The translations under genes and the position numbers were made by a program. Under the pieces are notes generated by a model. That model made no database searches, was not told where the DNA came from, and saw only the letters and a program-made list of their open reading frames with translations. A DNA stretch of 64,000 nucleotides from PCRC01 sp040384665 (GTDB lineage: Bacteria > Pseudomonadota > Gammaproteobacteria > Burkholderiales > Burkholderiaceae_C): assembly GCA_040384665.1 (NCBI GenBank), contig JAZKIY010000003.1, positions 1-64,000 on the forward strand, in the 5' to 3' direction. Below, one piece after another: positions 9,080-18,049 of this stretch (its first letter is position 1; each line of letters begins with the position of its first letter).

Positions 9080-10141
9080 ATGACCATCCGTGTGATTGTT
9101 GTGGACGACTCTGCGCTGGTGCGCAGTGTGTTGACCGAAATCATCAACAACGAAAAAGACATGCAGGTGGTGGCCACAGCTGCCGATCCCTACATTGCAA
9201 GGGAACTGATCCGTGAGCTGAACCCCGACGTGCTGACGCTGGACATCGAGATGCCGCGCATGGACGGGCTCGATTTTCTGGAAAAACTGATGCGCCTGCG
9301 GCCGATGCCGGTGGTGATGATCTCCACCCTGACCGAGCGCGGTGCCGAAGTCACCATGCGGGCGCTGGAACTGGGCGCGGTGGACTTTGTGCCCAAACCG
9401 CGTTTGGGTGTGAAGACCGGGCTGGACGAGGCTGCGCGCGAGATCACGTACAAGATCCGTGCTGCCGCCCAGGCCAAGGTGGACCGGAAGCTGGCGCCTG
9501 TGGTGAATGCCCCGAAAGCGGTGAGCACGCACACCACCCCGCGCCATGGGACTGAGAAGCTGATTGCCATCGGTGCTTCCACCGGCGGTACCGAGGCCAT
9601 CCGTGAACTGCTGACGGTGCTGCCACCGGATTGCCCCGGCATCGTCATCACGCAGCACATGCCACCGGGGTTCACAGCCAGCTTTGCGTCGCGTCTGAAC
9701 AGCCTGTGCCAGGTGCGTGTGAAAGAGGCCGAACATGGCGAGCGCATTCTGCAGGGGCATGCCTACATCGCACCTGGAGGGAAACACCTGAGCGTGGCGC
9801 GCAGTGGTGCCAACTACGTGGCCGAGGTCAGCGATGGCGAGTCGGTGAACCGGCACAAACCGTCGGTGGAGGTGTTGTTCCGTTCGGTCGCGCGCCAGGT
9901 CGGGCCGAATGCCATGGGGGTCATGCTCACTGGCATGGGTGCCGACGGTGCCGTCGGCATGCGCGAAATGCGGGAGGCGGGGGCCTACAACTACGTGCAG
10001 AACGAAGAGAGCTGTGTGGTTTTTGGCATGCCGCGCGAGGCGATTGCGGCCGGGGCTGCCGACGAGGTGTTGGCCTTGTCCAGGATCGCACCGCAATTGT
10101 TGCTGAGACTGGGCAGCCTGACGCAGGCACACCGCGTTTGA
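9080..10141 (+). CDS. cheB: chemotaxis response regulator protein-glutamate methylesterase CheB (cluster 1)
   Basis: This 353-residue enzyme removes receptor methyl groups when phosphorylated by CheA. The receiver domain (1-120) has D9/D10 and acceptor D55 (LTLDIEMPRMDG). A linker leads to the esterase domain (about 158-350) with catalytic S167 in IGASTGGTEA, H193 in TQHMPPGFT and D289 in LTGMGADGA. The ATG at 9080 is preferred over GTG 9077. It is the last gene of cluster 1 and converges with fliR twelve bases further on. Confidence 0.95.
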   Translation: MTIRVIVVDDSALVRSVLTEIINNEKDMQVVATAADPYIARELIRELNPDVLTLDIEMPRMDGLDFLEKLMRLRPMPVVMISTLTERGAEVTMRALELGAVDFVPKPRLGVKTGLDEAAREITYKIRAAAQAKVDRKLAPVVNAPKAVSTHTTPRHGTEKLIAIGASTGGTEAIRELLTVLPPDCPGIVITQHMPPGFTASFASRLNSLCQVRVKEAEHGERILQGHAYIAPGGKHLSVARSGANYVAEVSDGESVNRHKPSVEVLFRSVARQVGPNAMGVMLTGMGADGAVGMREMREAGAYNYVQNEESCVVFGMPREAIAAGAADEVLALSRIAPQLLLRLGSLTQAHRV

Positions 10142-10153
10142 GAGGCTGAGCCG

Positions 10154-10912
10154 TCAGCGCAGCGGTGCCAGTACCAGGCGCATGGCCTCGTCAATTGGCG
10201 AGACGATGTGGTCCATGCCGAATGTGAGCCAGGCCAGGCCGGCGAGCAAGGTGGCGGGAAAGCCCACGGCCATGATGTTGAGCTGCGGTGCCACCCGCGA
10301 CACATAGCCCAGCACCAGGTTGATGAACAGCAGCATGATGCTTGCTGGCAGGGCCAGGGCCAGGGCCAGCCGAAACACCTCTGAGCCCAACTTGTCGAGT
10401 TGGATCAGTTGCAAGCCCATCAGCGGATCGGCAGAAATCGGGAACACCTTGAAGCTGGTCACCAGCGCGTCGAGCAGCATCAGGTGGCCATTCAGCGACA
10501 GGAACACCAGCATCGCCAGCGTGTTGAGCCAACTGCTGACAATCGACTGGTGCCCGCCGGCCGGGTTGAAAAAACCGGCAAACGACAAGCCCATTTGCAG
10601 GCCTATCGCTTCCCCTGCAATTTCGAACACCGCAAACACCAGCCGCGCTGCAAACCCCAAGGTCAAGCCGATGCTGACCTGTTGCACCACCAGACCCAGG
10701 GCCGATGCCGACGTCAGCGTGAGTCCTGGGGGCACCTCGGCGAACGGTGCGACCAGGATCGCCATGACGGCCGCGAGGGCGATGCGGCTGCGGGCGGGAA
10801 ATGAGCGGCTCGACAGGATGGGTGCCGCCGAGAACAGCGCCAGCAGCCGCAGGAAAGGAAGCAAACCCAAGGCCACCCATGCCTCCAGCTGTCCCGCAGT
10901 GAAGGTCACCAT
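10154..10912 (-). CDS. fliR: flagellar export apparatus protein FliR
   Basis: This 252-residue inner-membrane protein forms the export gate with FliP and FliQ. It has about six hydrophobic segments, among them LGLLPFLRLLALFSAAPIL at the N-terminus and SIMLLFINLVLGYVSRVAPQLNIMAVGFP near the end, the latter a family hallmark. It is the last gene of the fliL-R set, six bases after fliQ, and converges with cheB. No terminator is visible in the short gap. Confidence 0.95.
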   Translation of the reverse strand: MVTFTAGQLEAWVALGLLPFLRLLALFSAAPILSSRSFPARSRIALAAVMAILVAPFAEVPPGLTLTSASALGLVVQQVSIGLTLGFAARLVFAVFEIAGEAIGLQMGLSFAGFFNPAGGHQSIVSSWLNTLAMLVFLSLNGHLMLLDALVTSFKVFPISADPLMGLQLIQLDKLGSEVFRLALALALPASIMLLFINLVLGYVSRVAPQLNIMAVGFPATLLAGLAWLTFGMDHIVSPIDEAMRLVLAPLR

Positions 10913-10918
10913 GGCATG

Positions 10919-11188
10919 TCAGCCAATGGCGGTGGGCAATGAACCAATGACCTGGCGGATCCAGTCCACCAGTGTGGACAGCATCCAGGGCCCTGCGAGG
11001 GCAATGGCGCCCAGCACTGCGAGCAGTTTGGGCAGAAAAGACAGCGTAGCTTCGTTGATCTGCGTGACGGCCTGCAGCAGGCTGATCACCAAGCCGGTGC
11101 CCAGCGCGACCAGCAGGATGGGCGCACAGACCGACAACATGACCATCATGGCCTGGTGGCCGTAGGTCAAGACCATTTCTGGCGTCAT
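10919..11188 (-). CDS. fliQ: flagellar export apparatus protein FliQ
   Basis: This 89-residue protein has the usual FliQ size and two transmembrane segments, MMVMLSVCAPILLVALGTGLVISLLQA and LAVLGAIALAGPWMLSTLVDW. The conserved Q-x-x-T-Q-I-N-E-x-T-L-x-F sequence links them. Several copies assemble around the FliP-FliR gate. The start overlaps the fliP stop by four bases (ATGA). Confidence 0.95.
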   Translation of the reverse strand: MTPEMVLTYGHQAMMVMLSVCAPILLVALGTGLVISLLQAVTQINEATLSFLPKLLAVLGAIALAGPWMLSTLVDWIRQVIGSLPTAIG

Positions 11189-11928
11189 ACACCACCCCCA
11201 AAGCCGGCCACCAGCGAACCCATCATCAGGTTCCAGCCGTCCGCCAGTACAAACAGCATCAGCTTGATGGGCAGTGCCACCAGCACCGGCGACAGCATCA
11301 TCATGCCCATCGCCGTCAGCACGCTGGCGACAATCAGGTCCACCACCAGAAACGGGATGAAAATCATGAAGCCGGTCTGAAAGGCGGTCTTGAGTTCACT
11401 GGTCACAAACGCTGGCACCAAAATCTTCAGCGGCGTTTTGGCCACATCAACCGGCGCGTCTTTGGCAATGCGGGTGAACAGGGCGAGGTCGGCTTGCCGG
11501 GTCTGCTTCAGCATGAAAACGCGCAACGGTTCCGAGCCTTTGGCCACCGCTTCTTCAAAGCCGATTTTTTGCTCGTTGTAGGGCTTGTAGGCGTCCTGGT
11601 GGATTTTCTCCAGCGTCGGGCTCATGATGAAGAAGGTCAGGAACAGCGACATGCCCACCAGCACCTGGTTTGGTGGCGTGCTCTGCAGCCCCAGTGCTTG
11701 CCGCAGCAGGCCAAACACGATGATCAAGCGGGTGAAGCTGGTCATCAGCAGCAGGACAGCTGGCAGGAAAGACAGGGCGCCAAACGTCAGCAGCGTCTGG
11801 ATGGGTACCGAGTAGGTGGTGTTTGCGCCACTGCTCTGCGCCACGACGGACAAAGGCGCTGCCTGTGCGAGAACAGCTGGGCTGACCAGCGCCAACGCAG
11901 CAAAGGCGGAAATGGACAGCAACTTCAT
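11185..11928 (-). CDS. fliP: flagellar export apparatus protein FliP
   Basis: This 247-residue protein has a cleavable signal sequence (about 1-22, ending VLAQA) and then membrane segments. Family signatures include MTSFTRLIIVFGLLRQALG, PPNQVLVGMSLFLTFFIM, FIPFLVVDLIVASVLTAMGMMM and LPIKLMLFVLADGW. It forms the core of the export gate with FliR. It overlaps fliO upstream and fliQ downstream by four bases each, so the three are translationally coupled. Confidence 0.96.
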   Translation of the reverse strand: MKLLSISAFAALALVSPAVLAQAAPLSVVAQSSGANTTYSVPIQTLLTFGALSFLPAVLLLMTSFTRLIIVFGLLRQALGLQSTPPNQVLVGMSLFLTFFIMSPTLEKIHQDAYKPYNEQKIGFEEAVAKGSEPLRVFMLKQTRQADLALFTRIAKDAPVDVAKTPLKILVPAFVTSELKTAFQTGFMIFIPFLVVDLIVASVLTAMGMMMLSPVLVALPIKLMLFVLADGWNLMMGSLVAGFGGGV

Positions 11929-12263
11929 GCGCGGCGACCGGTGTAGCTGGACAATGTCTCGCGCAGCAGGTTGGCAAAACCTGCTGCGGGCGGCAGGGGC
12001 TGTGCAGACAGGGTGGCTTGAGGCAGGTTGTCCAGCTGGTTGATCAAGGTGACCTGGTGCTGTGTGACGCCCAACACCAGAACGCGGTCGTCGGCCCGTA
12101 CCAGCACCACCCGCTCACGGGGTCCGAGGGACACCTGGCCCATCAGCTCCAGGGCATAAGGGTTGGCACGCCGGGAAGGCAGCTTGCGCAGGCTGGCCAG
12201 CACCAGCGGGATGGCCACCATGACCAATACCAGAACACCGAGTGTCCACGTCGTCATTGACAT
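11925..12263 (-). CDS. fliO: flagellar biosynthetic protein FliO
   Basis: This 112-residue protein has one N-terminal transmembrane segment (about 6-25) and a small cytoplasmic domain with NPYALELMGQVSLGPRERVVLVRADDRVLVLGVT, typical of FliO. It assists assembly of FliP in the export gate. The ATG at 12261-12263 follows AAAGGA. Position between fliN and fliP matches the standard order, which supports the assignment because FliO is poorly conserved. Confidence 0.9.
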   Translation of the reverse strand: MSMTTWTLGVLVLVMVAIPLVLASLRKLPSRRANPYALELMGQVSLGPRERVVLVRADDRVLVLGVTQHQVTLINQLDNLPQATLSAQPLPPAAGFANLLRETLSSYTGRRA

Positions 12264-12272
12264 GGCGTCCTT

Positions 12273-12695
12273 TCAGGCGAAACGGTTCAGGCGGCGCATC
12301 CGCTCAGACGGCGTGACGATGTCGGTCAGCCGGATACCGAACTTGTCGTTGACCACCACCACCTCACCCTGCGCTATCAGAAAACCGTTGACCAGCACGT
12401 CCATCGGCTCACCGGCCAGCGCTTCCAGTTCGATCACCGAGCCTTGGGCCAGTTGCAGGATATGTTTGATCGGGATGCGTGTGCGACCCAGTTCCACCGT
12501 GAGCTGGACGGGGATGTCCAGCACCATGTCAATGTCGTCACGCTGGGTCAGTGGCCCATTGGGGGACAGCGGAGGGAAGATTTCAGGCCGTGTTGGGCTG
12601 GCACCGCTTTGCTGCGACGCCTCGGCCTCGGCCAGCGCGCTGGCCCAATCGTCGGCCATGGCATCCTGTTCAACACCGGAATCAAAAGTGGACAT
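12273..12695 (-). CDS. fliN: flagellar motor switch protein FliN
   Basis: This 140-residue C-ring protein has a variable acidic N-terminal part (about 1-55) and a C-terminal SpoA domain with IPVQLTVELGRTRIPIKHIL, GSVIELEALAGEPMDVLVNG and GEVVVVNDKFGIRLTDIV. It builds the lower ring and docks FliH/FliI export complexes. A strong Shine-Dalgarno (AGGAGAAA) precedes the ATG. It lies 15 bases after fliM. Confidence 0.95.
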   Translation of the reverse strand: MSTFDSGVEQDAMADDWASALAEAEASQQSGASPTRPEIFPPLSPNGPLTQRDDIDMVLDIPVQLTVELGRTRIPIKHILQLAQGSVIELEALAGEPMDVLVNGFLIAQGEVVVVNDKFGIRLTDIVTPSERMRRLNRFA

Positions 12696-12710
12696 TCGTT
12701 TTCTCCTAAA

Positions 12711-13712
12711 TCAGCGGACCGCTACGGTGCCGTGGTCGCCAGGCGGCTGCGTCAGCACGTCTTGCACCCGCAGGCCGTAACGGGCCCCCAGCGTGCCGTA
12801 AGCGCATTCAAACAGCGGGACGCCATCGACCTTGGCGGTCAGGGTAGGGTTGCGGTCCAGTTCAATGAAGTCGCCAGCCTTGAGCCCCAGCAGCGCCCGG
12901 ACGGACGATTCCTGCTGGGCCAGTTCTGCGGTCAGCTCTACCGTGGCCGACTTGATCTGCTGCGTCAGCAAGGTGACCCAGCGGCGATCGGGCTCTGCCT
13001 GGTCGCCCTGAAGGGGGGAGTACAGGGTCTCGCGGATGGGCTCGAACGTGGAGTAAGGGATGCAGATGTGCAGGTCGCCACCGCCCTCGCCAATTTCGAT
13101 CCGGAAGGTGGCGGTGACCACAATTTCCGATGGCGTGGCCACGTTGGCGAACTGCGTGTGCATTTCGGAGCGTGCGTACTCCAGCGTGATCGGATAGATG
13201 GTCGACCAGGCCTTCGTGTACTCGGCGGCGATGACTTCCACCAGCCGCAGGATGATGCGTTGCTCTGTGGGCGAGAATTCACGGCCTTCCACGCGCACAT
13301 GGTTGCTGCCGCTGCCACCGAACAGGTTGTCGATGATGCTGAACACCAGTACGGGGTCGCAGATCAGCAGCCCCGAGCCGCGCAGCGGCCGGATGTGCAT
13401 GATGTTGATGCTGGTCGGCACCACGATGTTGCGCAGGAAGGCGCTGTACTTTTGCACCTTGACTGGCCCGACCGAAATGTCGGGACTGCGGCGCATGAAG
13501 TTGAACAGACCGATCCGGAAATTGCGTGCAAACCGTTCGTGGACGATTTCCAGCGTTGGCATGCGTCCGCGGACGATGCGTTCCTGGCTGGACAGGTCGT
13601 ACTGGCGGACGCCCGAGGCATCTACCGGGGCGGCAGCGGTGGTCTGGGTTTCTCCCGTGACCCCCGCCAGCAGGGCATCAACTTCGTCCTGAGTCAGGGT
13701 GTTCTGGGTCAT
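12711..13712 (-). CDS. fliM: flagellar motor switch protein FliM
   Basis: This 333-residue protein is the CheY-P receptor of the motor. The N-terminal peptide NTLTQDEVDALLAG is the CheY-P binding segment. The middle domain (about 45-235) includes HERFARNFRIGLFNFMRRSPDIS, the conserved IRPLRGSGL and NLFGGSG, and the C-terminal SpoA domain (about 250-325) contains VELTAELAQQE. With three CheY proteins in the window, FliM is the point where their signals could meet. Confidence 0.96.
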   Translation of the reverse strand: MTQNTLTQDEVDALLAGVTGETQTTAAAPVDASGVRQYDLSSQERIVRGRMPTLEIVHERFARNFRIGLFNFMRRSPDISVGPVKVQKYSAFLRNIVVPTSINIMHIRPLRGSGLLICDPVLVFSIIDNLFGGSGSNHVRVEGREFSPTEQRIILRLVEVIAAEYTKAWSTIYPITLEYARSEMHTQFANVATPSEIVVTATFRIEIGEGGGDLHICIPYSTFEPIRETLYSPLQGDQAEPDRRWVTLLTQQIKSATVELTAELAQQESSVRALLGLKAGDFIELDRNPTLTAKVDGVPLFECAYGTLGARYGLRVQDVLTQPPGDHGTVAVR

Positions 13713-13721
13713 GCCGCCGCC

Positions 13722-14273
13722 TTACTGAACCAGAAACTGGGAAAACAGAACGTCTTTGATCGGGTTGACGATCTTGGGCTTGGACGGTGCCGATGCCGTG
13801 CCCTCCGGCGCTGCGATCAGGTCGGCGTCTGTGATCTCGACACCAATGGCCTGGGCTGCGCGGACGCCGATCTGGCGGGCCAGCAGTTGTTTGCCTTCGA
13901 GTGTGAGCAAATCCTCGGTGCGTTTGGACGCGATCAGCAGCAGGATGTTGTTTCTCAGAGCCGGCAGCCGTGTTTTCAGGTCGTTTTCAACGGCGGCGTC
14001 CTCCAGTTCCAGGGTGACGCCGATCTGTGCGTAATGGTCGCCCCCTTCGTCCCTCAGGTTGACGGTGAAATTCTCCAGCGGTGTGAAGATGCTTTTCGGC
14101 GGTGTTTTCCGTTTGGCCACTTCTGGCGCATGGGACTCGGCTTTTTGCTGCTGCATGTAGACGTAGGCAGCGCCCGCGGCGCCGCACACCAAAAGCAGGC
14201 TGGCGGCCACGATGACCAGGCGTTTCCTGGACGACTTTTTGGGAGCGGTGGCGGTGTTGGTTTCCGATGACAT
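13722..14273 (-). CDS. fliL: flagellar basal body-associated protein FliL
   Basis: From the ATG at 14271-14273 this is a 183-residue inner-membrane protein: a short basic cytoplasmic tail, one transmembrane helix (about 18-40, RLVIVAASLLLVCGAAGAAYVYM) and a periplasmic domain with FTVNLRDEGGDHYAQIGVTLEL and RLPALRNNILLLIASK. FliL rings stators and supports torque. Upstream in-frame starts at 14297 and 14321 would lengthen only the cytoplasmic tail; the chosen start follows CGAAAG. It is the first gene after a 101-base gap from fliK. Confidence 0.92.
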   Translation of the reverse strand: MSSETNTATAPKKSSRKRLVIVAASLLLVCGAAGAAYVYMQQQKAESHAPEVAKRKTPPKSIFTPLENFTVNLRDEGGDHYAQIGVTLELEDAAVENDLKTRLPALRNNILLLIASKRTEDLLTLEGKQLLARQIGVRAAQAIGVEITDADLIAAPEGTASAPSKPKIVNPIKDVLFSQFLVQ

Positions 14274-14339
14274 GGGTACTTTCGTTCTGAGCTTCATTGT
14301 GCTCAGACGGGCCCATGGCAATGCAACGATAAGGATTCT

Positions 14340-14365
14340 GAAAGCCCCGCAGTTTCGCGGAGTCG
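14340..14365 (-). terminator. weak hairpin between fliK and fliL
   Basis: Read on the minus strand, a six-base stem (one U-G pair) at 14345-14350 with 14357-14362 is followed by CUUUC. It could partly terminate or process the fliF-K transcript before fliL. The stem is short and the U run poor, so this is only a candidate. I see no convincing promoter in the rest of the gap. Confidence 0.3.
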
Positions 14366-14374
14366 CCCATTGGC

Positions 14375-15520
14375 TCAGGCGTACAGATCCAACACCCCTT
14401 GCGCACGCTGAGTGTTGCCACCAACCCGCATGTCTGTGACCGCCGTTGTGGTGCGGTCCTCAACGGTGCGTGGTGACGCATCAAACCGTGGTCGGTCTTG
14501 TGGCGCCTGCTGCTGCCCTTGCGTTTCTGCGCCAACGCTGGTCTGCCCCAGGCTGAGGCCCTGGCTGTTCAGCATCTCGCGCAGTTGTGGCAAAGACTGT
14601 GTGATGCCTTCGCGGGTGGCGGCGTGGGCTGCCGTAAACCCAATGTCGGCGACCTGGGACGACAGACGCAGTTCAATCTGGATCGGGCCGAGTTCAGCCG
14701 GGTTCATCCGCAGCTCGGCATGTTGCAGCCCCCCTTTGACCAGAAACCGCACCTCGGACACCAGTTCCGTCTGGAACGCGGGCGACGACGGCTGGGTTTG
14801 CAAGGTGTTCCGGTAGATGGCAGTGGACTCCGTGGCGTGGTTGACCGCTTGGCGAAAACCGCTGGCCAGATCAATCGCGCCGGGCGTGGCGGGCTGGAAC
14901 GGCTCGGTCAACGGGATGTCTTGGCCCTTGGCTGCGGTGTCCAGCACGCTTGCCAAACCAGGTCTTGCCGATTTGTTGGTCGTTGGCTCGGGTGCTGCCA
15001 TGAGGTTGGCCGCACCCGCTTCTGGTGCAGGTCGCGGTGTGGCGGCAGCCATGGCGGTCATGGTTGTGGGCGCAGGCGTTTCCGTGCCAGGTGTGTGGCC
15101 CCGCACCAGAGCGAGCAGCGCATGGGTTGGGGACTGGGCCTCGCGGTTCAACTCGATGGGCGTGGGGTTGGGGGTGACCGTGCTGTCGCTGGCCAGAGGC
15201 AGCGGTTGACCCTGAGCGGTGTCTCTGACTGTGGGGAGAGGCAGCGGTATGGCCTGCGGCAGTGCCAGCCCCAATCCCAGAAATTCCGGGGGGAGCACCG
15301 CTTCCTGTGTAGGTACTGAAAAACCTTCCGACAAAGTGATGGCATTGCCCGTATCTGCTGGAACGGCGTCGTCTGGCACTGCCGACAGGGCTTGCATCAG
15401 GCCCTGAAACAGGTCTGCGGGTGCGTCGTCTGTGCTTTGGGACGCACTGGCCGTGTCAGCCACCTTGCGTGTGCTGGCGGAGGTGGGTGTTGCCGGTGCC
15501 GTGATGGTGGGCGCACTCAT
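14375..15520 (-). CDS. fliK: flagellar hook-length control protein FliK
   Basis: This 381-residue protein is the secreted ruler that ends hook growth. The first about 240 residues are low complexity, rich in Ala, Pro and Thr, as in other FliK N-termini. The conserved C-terminal domain (about 255-345) has LVSEVRFLVKGGLQHAELRMNPAELGPIQIELRLSS. The tail is Gln/Arg-rich. The start overlaps the fliJ stop by four bases. Confidence 0.93.
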   Translation of the reverse strand: MSAPTITAPATPTSASTRKVADTASASQSTDDAPADLFQGLMQALSAVPDDAVPADTGNAITLSEGFSVPTQEAVLPPEFLGLGLALPQAIPLPLPTVRDTAQGQPLPLASDSTVTPNPTPIELNREAQSPTHALLALVRGHTPGTETPAPTTMTAMAAATPRPAPEAGAANLMAAPEPTTNKSARPGLASVLDTAAKGQDIPLTEPFQPATPGAIDLASGFRQAVNHATESTAIYRNTLQTQPSSPAFQTELVSEVRFLVKGGLQHAELRMNPAELGPIQIELRLSSQVADIGFTAAHAATREGITQSLPQLREMLNSQGLSLGQTSVGAETQGQQQAPQDRPRFDASPRTVEDRTTTAVTDMRVGGNTQRAQGVLDLYA

Positions 15521-15969
15521 TTTGTCTTGCCCTCTGGCTGGATCTGGATGGCGCGCGATGCCCAGGCGTCAGATTCTTTCTGGTCCCGGCGTACCTGCAG
15601 CACTTGCTGGGCCGTTTTCTGCCGTGTGTGCAACGATTGCAGTGCCAGCAGCCGCTTTTGACGCTCGACCAACTGGGCCTGGGCCTGGGCGCTGAGCTGT
15701 TCGCGCTCGTGGCAGGCCTGCTGCTGCGCACCGATGGCATGGCCAATGGCACTGGTGAATTGTTGGCGGCTTTCCAGTGTGGCAATGGTGAAGGGCTGCG
15801 AGCCAGTGCCTGGCGCACGGTTCAGGAATTCGGTTTTGAAGGTTTGCAGCCGGGCCAGCGTCTGTTGGGACTCCTGTGCCAGGCGTTTCACCGCATTTGC
15901 CTGGGCTATTTCGCCGTCGCGGTCGGCCTCGGCGCGGTCGATCAGTTTGATCAGCGTTTGCGGTTTCAT
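15517..15969 (-). CDS. fliJ: flagellar export chaperone FliJ
   Basis: This 150-residue protein is nearly all coiled coil, with many Gln, Ala and charged residues, as expected for FliJ. FliJ links the FliI ATPase ring to FlhA and escorts empty chaperones. Sequence conservation in the family is low; the call rests on length, coiled coil and position between fliI and fliK, with four-base overlaps on both sides. Confidence 0.9.
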   Translation of the reverse strand: MKPQTLIKLIDRAEADRDGEIAQANAVKRLAQESQQTLARLQTFKTEFLNRAPGTGSQPFTIATLESRQQFTSAIGHAIGAQQQACHEREQLSAQAQAQLVERQKRLLALQSLHTRQKTAQQVLQVRRDQKESDAWASRAIQIQPEGKTK

Positions 15970-17390
15970 GGGTTCACGGGTTCCAGCAGTTGCTCAAGTT
16001 GTTCCAGACTTTGCGCCAGCGGAACGCCTTCCAGCATGCCCTGCTGGAGAAAGCGGGCGACCTGGGGGTACAGGTGGATTGCCAGGTCGGTGGCAGGGTC
16101 GCTGCCGGGGGTGTACGCGCCCACCGCGATCAGGTCGCGCTGCCGCTGGTAGCGGGCATAGACCGATTTCAGGGTCAATGCCAGCTTCTGGTGCCGCTCG
16201 GTGGTGACGTTGTGCATCACCCGTGAAATGGATTTTTCGATGTCGATGGCAGGGAAGTGGCCTTCGTCGGCGAGGTCCCGCGACAGCACGAAATGCCCGT
16301 CCAGAATGGCCCGTGCGTTGTCGGCCACCGGATCCTGCTGGTCGTCCCCTTCTGCGAGCACCGTGTAAAAAGCCGTGATGGAGCCACAGCCATTCAAACC
16401 ATTGCCAGTTTGTTCCACCAACTGGGGCAAACGGGCAAATACCGACGGTGGGTAACCGCGTGTGGCGGGTGGCTCCCCGAGAGCGAGCGCAATTTCGCGG
16501 TGTGCCATCGCGTACCGTGTGAGCGAATCCATCAGCAGCAGGACGTGCTGGCCCTTGTCGCGGAAATGGCTGGCCAGGGCGGTGGCGTAGGTGGCGCCCT
16601 GCATGCGCATCAGTGGCGGCAGGTCGGCGGGGGCGGCCACCACGATGGCACGGCTGCGGCCCTCGGGCCCCAGGATGTCTTCGACGAACTCCTTCACCTC
16701 TCGGCCCCGTTCGCCAATCAGACCAACGATGATCACATCGGCTTGCGTGTGGCGCGCCATCATTCCCAGGAGCACGCTCTTGCCAACGCCCGAGCCTGCA
16801 AACAGGCCCAGCCGCTGGCCACGGCCCACCGTCAGAATAGAGTTGATTGCGCGGACCCCCACGTCCAGCGGTTGTCGAACCGGGTCACGGTCCATCGCGT
16901 TCAGTGGTTCGCGCACGATGGGCTGCATGCGGGTCTGGTACAGCGGTGGGCCACCGTCCAGCGGCAGGCCTGCCGGGTCCACCACGCGGCCAAGCAGGCC
17001 TTCGCCCATCGGCAGACGCCGTGTGTGCGATTCCTTGCGTGGGCGATCGGGCAGGTCACTGCCGTAGTGCAGCCGTTCCAGCGGGTAGTGAACCGGCTCG
17101 ACGCAGGCGCCCGGGGACAGGCCATTCAGGTCGCCGGTGGGCATCAGAAACAGGTGTTCTCTGGAGAATCCGACCACCTCGGCTTCGGAGGTGTGTTCGC
17201 CATCGCGCACCACACAGACACTGCCCAGTGGCAGGCGCAGGCCGCTGGCCTCCATCACCAGGCCTGACACGCGCACCAGGCGGCCACTGGCCGTCAGCGG
17301 TGGTGGGGTGGCAATCAGGCTGCGGTGCGCCTGCAGGTGGGCCGACATGGCGGCTGCCACTGGACCGGGTCGGTGGGTGGCGACTGTCAA
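15966..17390 (-). CDS. fliI: flagellum-specific ATPase FliI
   Basis: This 474-residue ATPase energises flagellar protein export and resembles F1 beta. Walker A AGSGVGKS is at 198-205; the Walker B strand HVLLLMDSLTRYA and the family segment GYPPSVFARLPQLVEQTG follow. The start is a rare TTG (17388-17390), preceded at eight bases by GAGGAA and overlapping the fliH stop as TTGA, which supports it over the ATG at 17348. It is coupled to fliH and fliJ. Confidence 0.95.
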   Translation of the reverse strand: MTVATHRPGPVAAAMSAHLQAHRSLIATPPPLTASGRLVRVSGLVMEASGLRLPLGSVCVVRDGEHTSEAEVVGFSREHLFLMPTGDLNGLSPGACVEPVHYPLERLHYGSDLPDRPRKESHTRRLPMGEGLLGRVVDPAGLPLDGGPPLYQTRMQPIVREPLNAMDRDPVRQPLDVGVRAINSILTVGRGQRLGLFAGSGVGKSVLLGMMARHTQADVIIVGLIGERGREVKEFVEDILGPEGRSRAIVVAAPADLPPLMRMQGATYATALASHFRDKGQHVLLLMDSLTRYAMAHREIALALGEPPATRGYPPSVFARLPQLVEQTGNGLNGCGSITAFYTVLAEGDDQQDPVADNARAILDGHFVLSRDLADEGHFPAIDIEKSISRVMHNVTTERHQKLALTLKSVYARYQRQRDLIAVGAYTPGSDPATDLAIHLYPQVARFLQQGMLEGVPLAQSLEQLEQLLEPVNP

Positions 17391-18049
17391 GGCAAAGGTT
17401 CCTCGTCACGTCCGAGGTTGGCCATGACCGCCTGCCAGCGTGCTTCGAAGCTGGCATCGACCACGCCAGAATCCGCTTCCAGACGGAGGCCGCCGGGGCG
17501 AACACTGGCGTCTTCCACCAGGTGACACCGGGCGCCACCTGGCCGTTTGTTCAGGTGTGCTCCCAGCATCGTTGCATCGTCCGGATGGACCCGCAGCTCG
17601 ATGTGGGAAACGCCTTCACCAAGCGCCCGAAGGGCTTCGGTTGCCACCGGGATCAGGCCTTCTTTGGACAGCACCAACTCACGCCGCAGGACTTGCCGTG
17701 CAATGTCGATGGAGAGCGATACCAGGTCGCTGGCCACCTGCGACTCCAGCCCGACCATTTGGTCCTGAAAGCGCGTCAGCACCTCGTGCAGGCGGGTTGC
17801 CACATCGGACGCGTCGTCGGACTCGCGCTGGCGCAGCACTTTGGCGCCTTCGGCAAACCCCTGCTGCTGGCCAGCACGCAGCCCGGCTTCGTAGCCGCGC
17901 TGGCGCCCGAGCGCAAAGGCCGCGCGTGCGGTGGGGTTGTCGTGGTCCCGGGTGCCGAGCAACTGGATGCGCCCCGGTGCGGCTGGCGCCAGTTCCTGCA
18001 GCCACGACATGTCGGGCTTGACCCCAATGGCTTCAGACGAAGCTTTCAT
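17387..18049 (-). CDS. fliH: flagellar assembly protein FliH
   Basis: This 220-residue protein regulates FliI and anchors it to the C ring. An N-terminal Trp-containing segment (SWLQELAP) is followed by a region rich in Ala, Gly and Gln (FALGRQRGYEAGLRAGQQQGFAEG), reflecting the GxxxG-type helices of FliH. The C-terminal part is the V-ATPase E-like domain. ATG 18049 has GGAGG eight bases upstream; a GTG at 18055 lies too near it. The start overlaps the 3' end of fliG by 17 bases. Confidence 0.93.
   Translation of the reverse strand: MKASSEAIGVKPDMSWLQELAPAAPGRIQLLGTRDHDNPTARAAFALGRQRGYEAGLRAGQQQGFAEGAKVLRQRESDDASDVATRLHEVLTRFQDQMVGLESQVASDLVSLSIDIARQVLRRELVLSKEGLIPVATEALRALGEGVSHIELRVHPDDATMLGAHLNKRPGGARCHLVEDASVRPGGLRLEADSGVVDASFEARWQAVMANLGRDEEPLP

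Noticed and set aside
8408..10132. 574-codon minus-strand frame across cheD and cheB
   Set aside because: Same type of GC-rich shadow; both sense genes have intact catalytic motifs.
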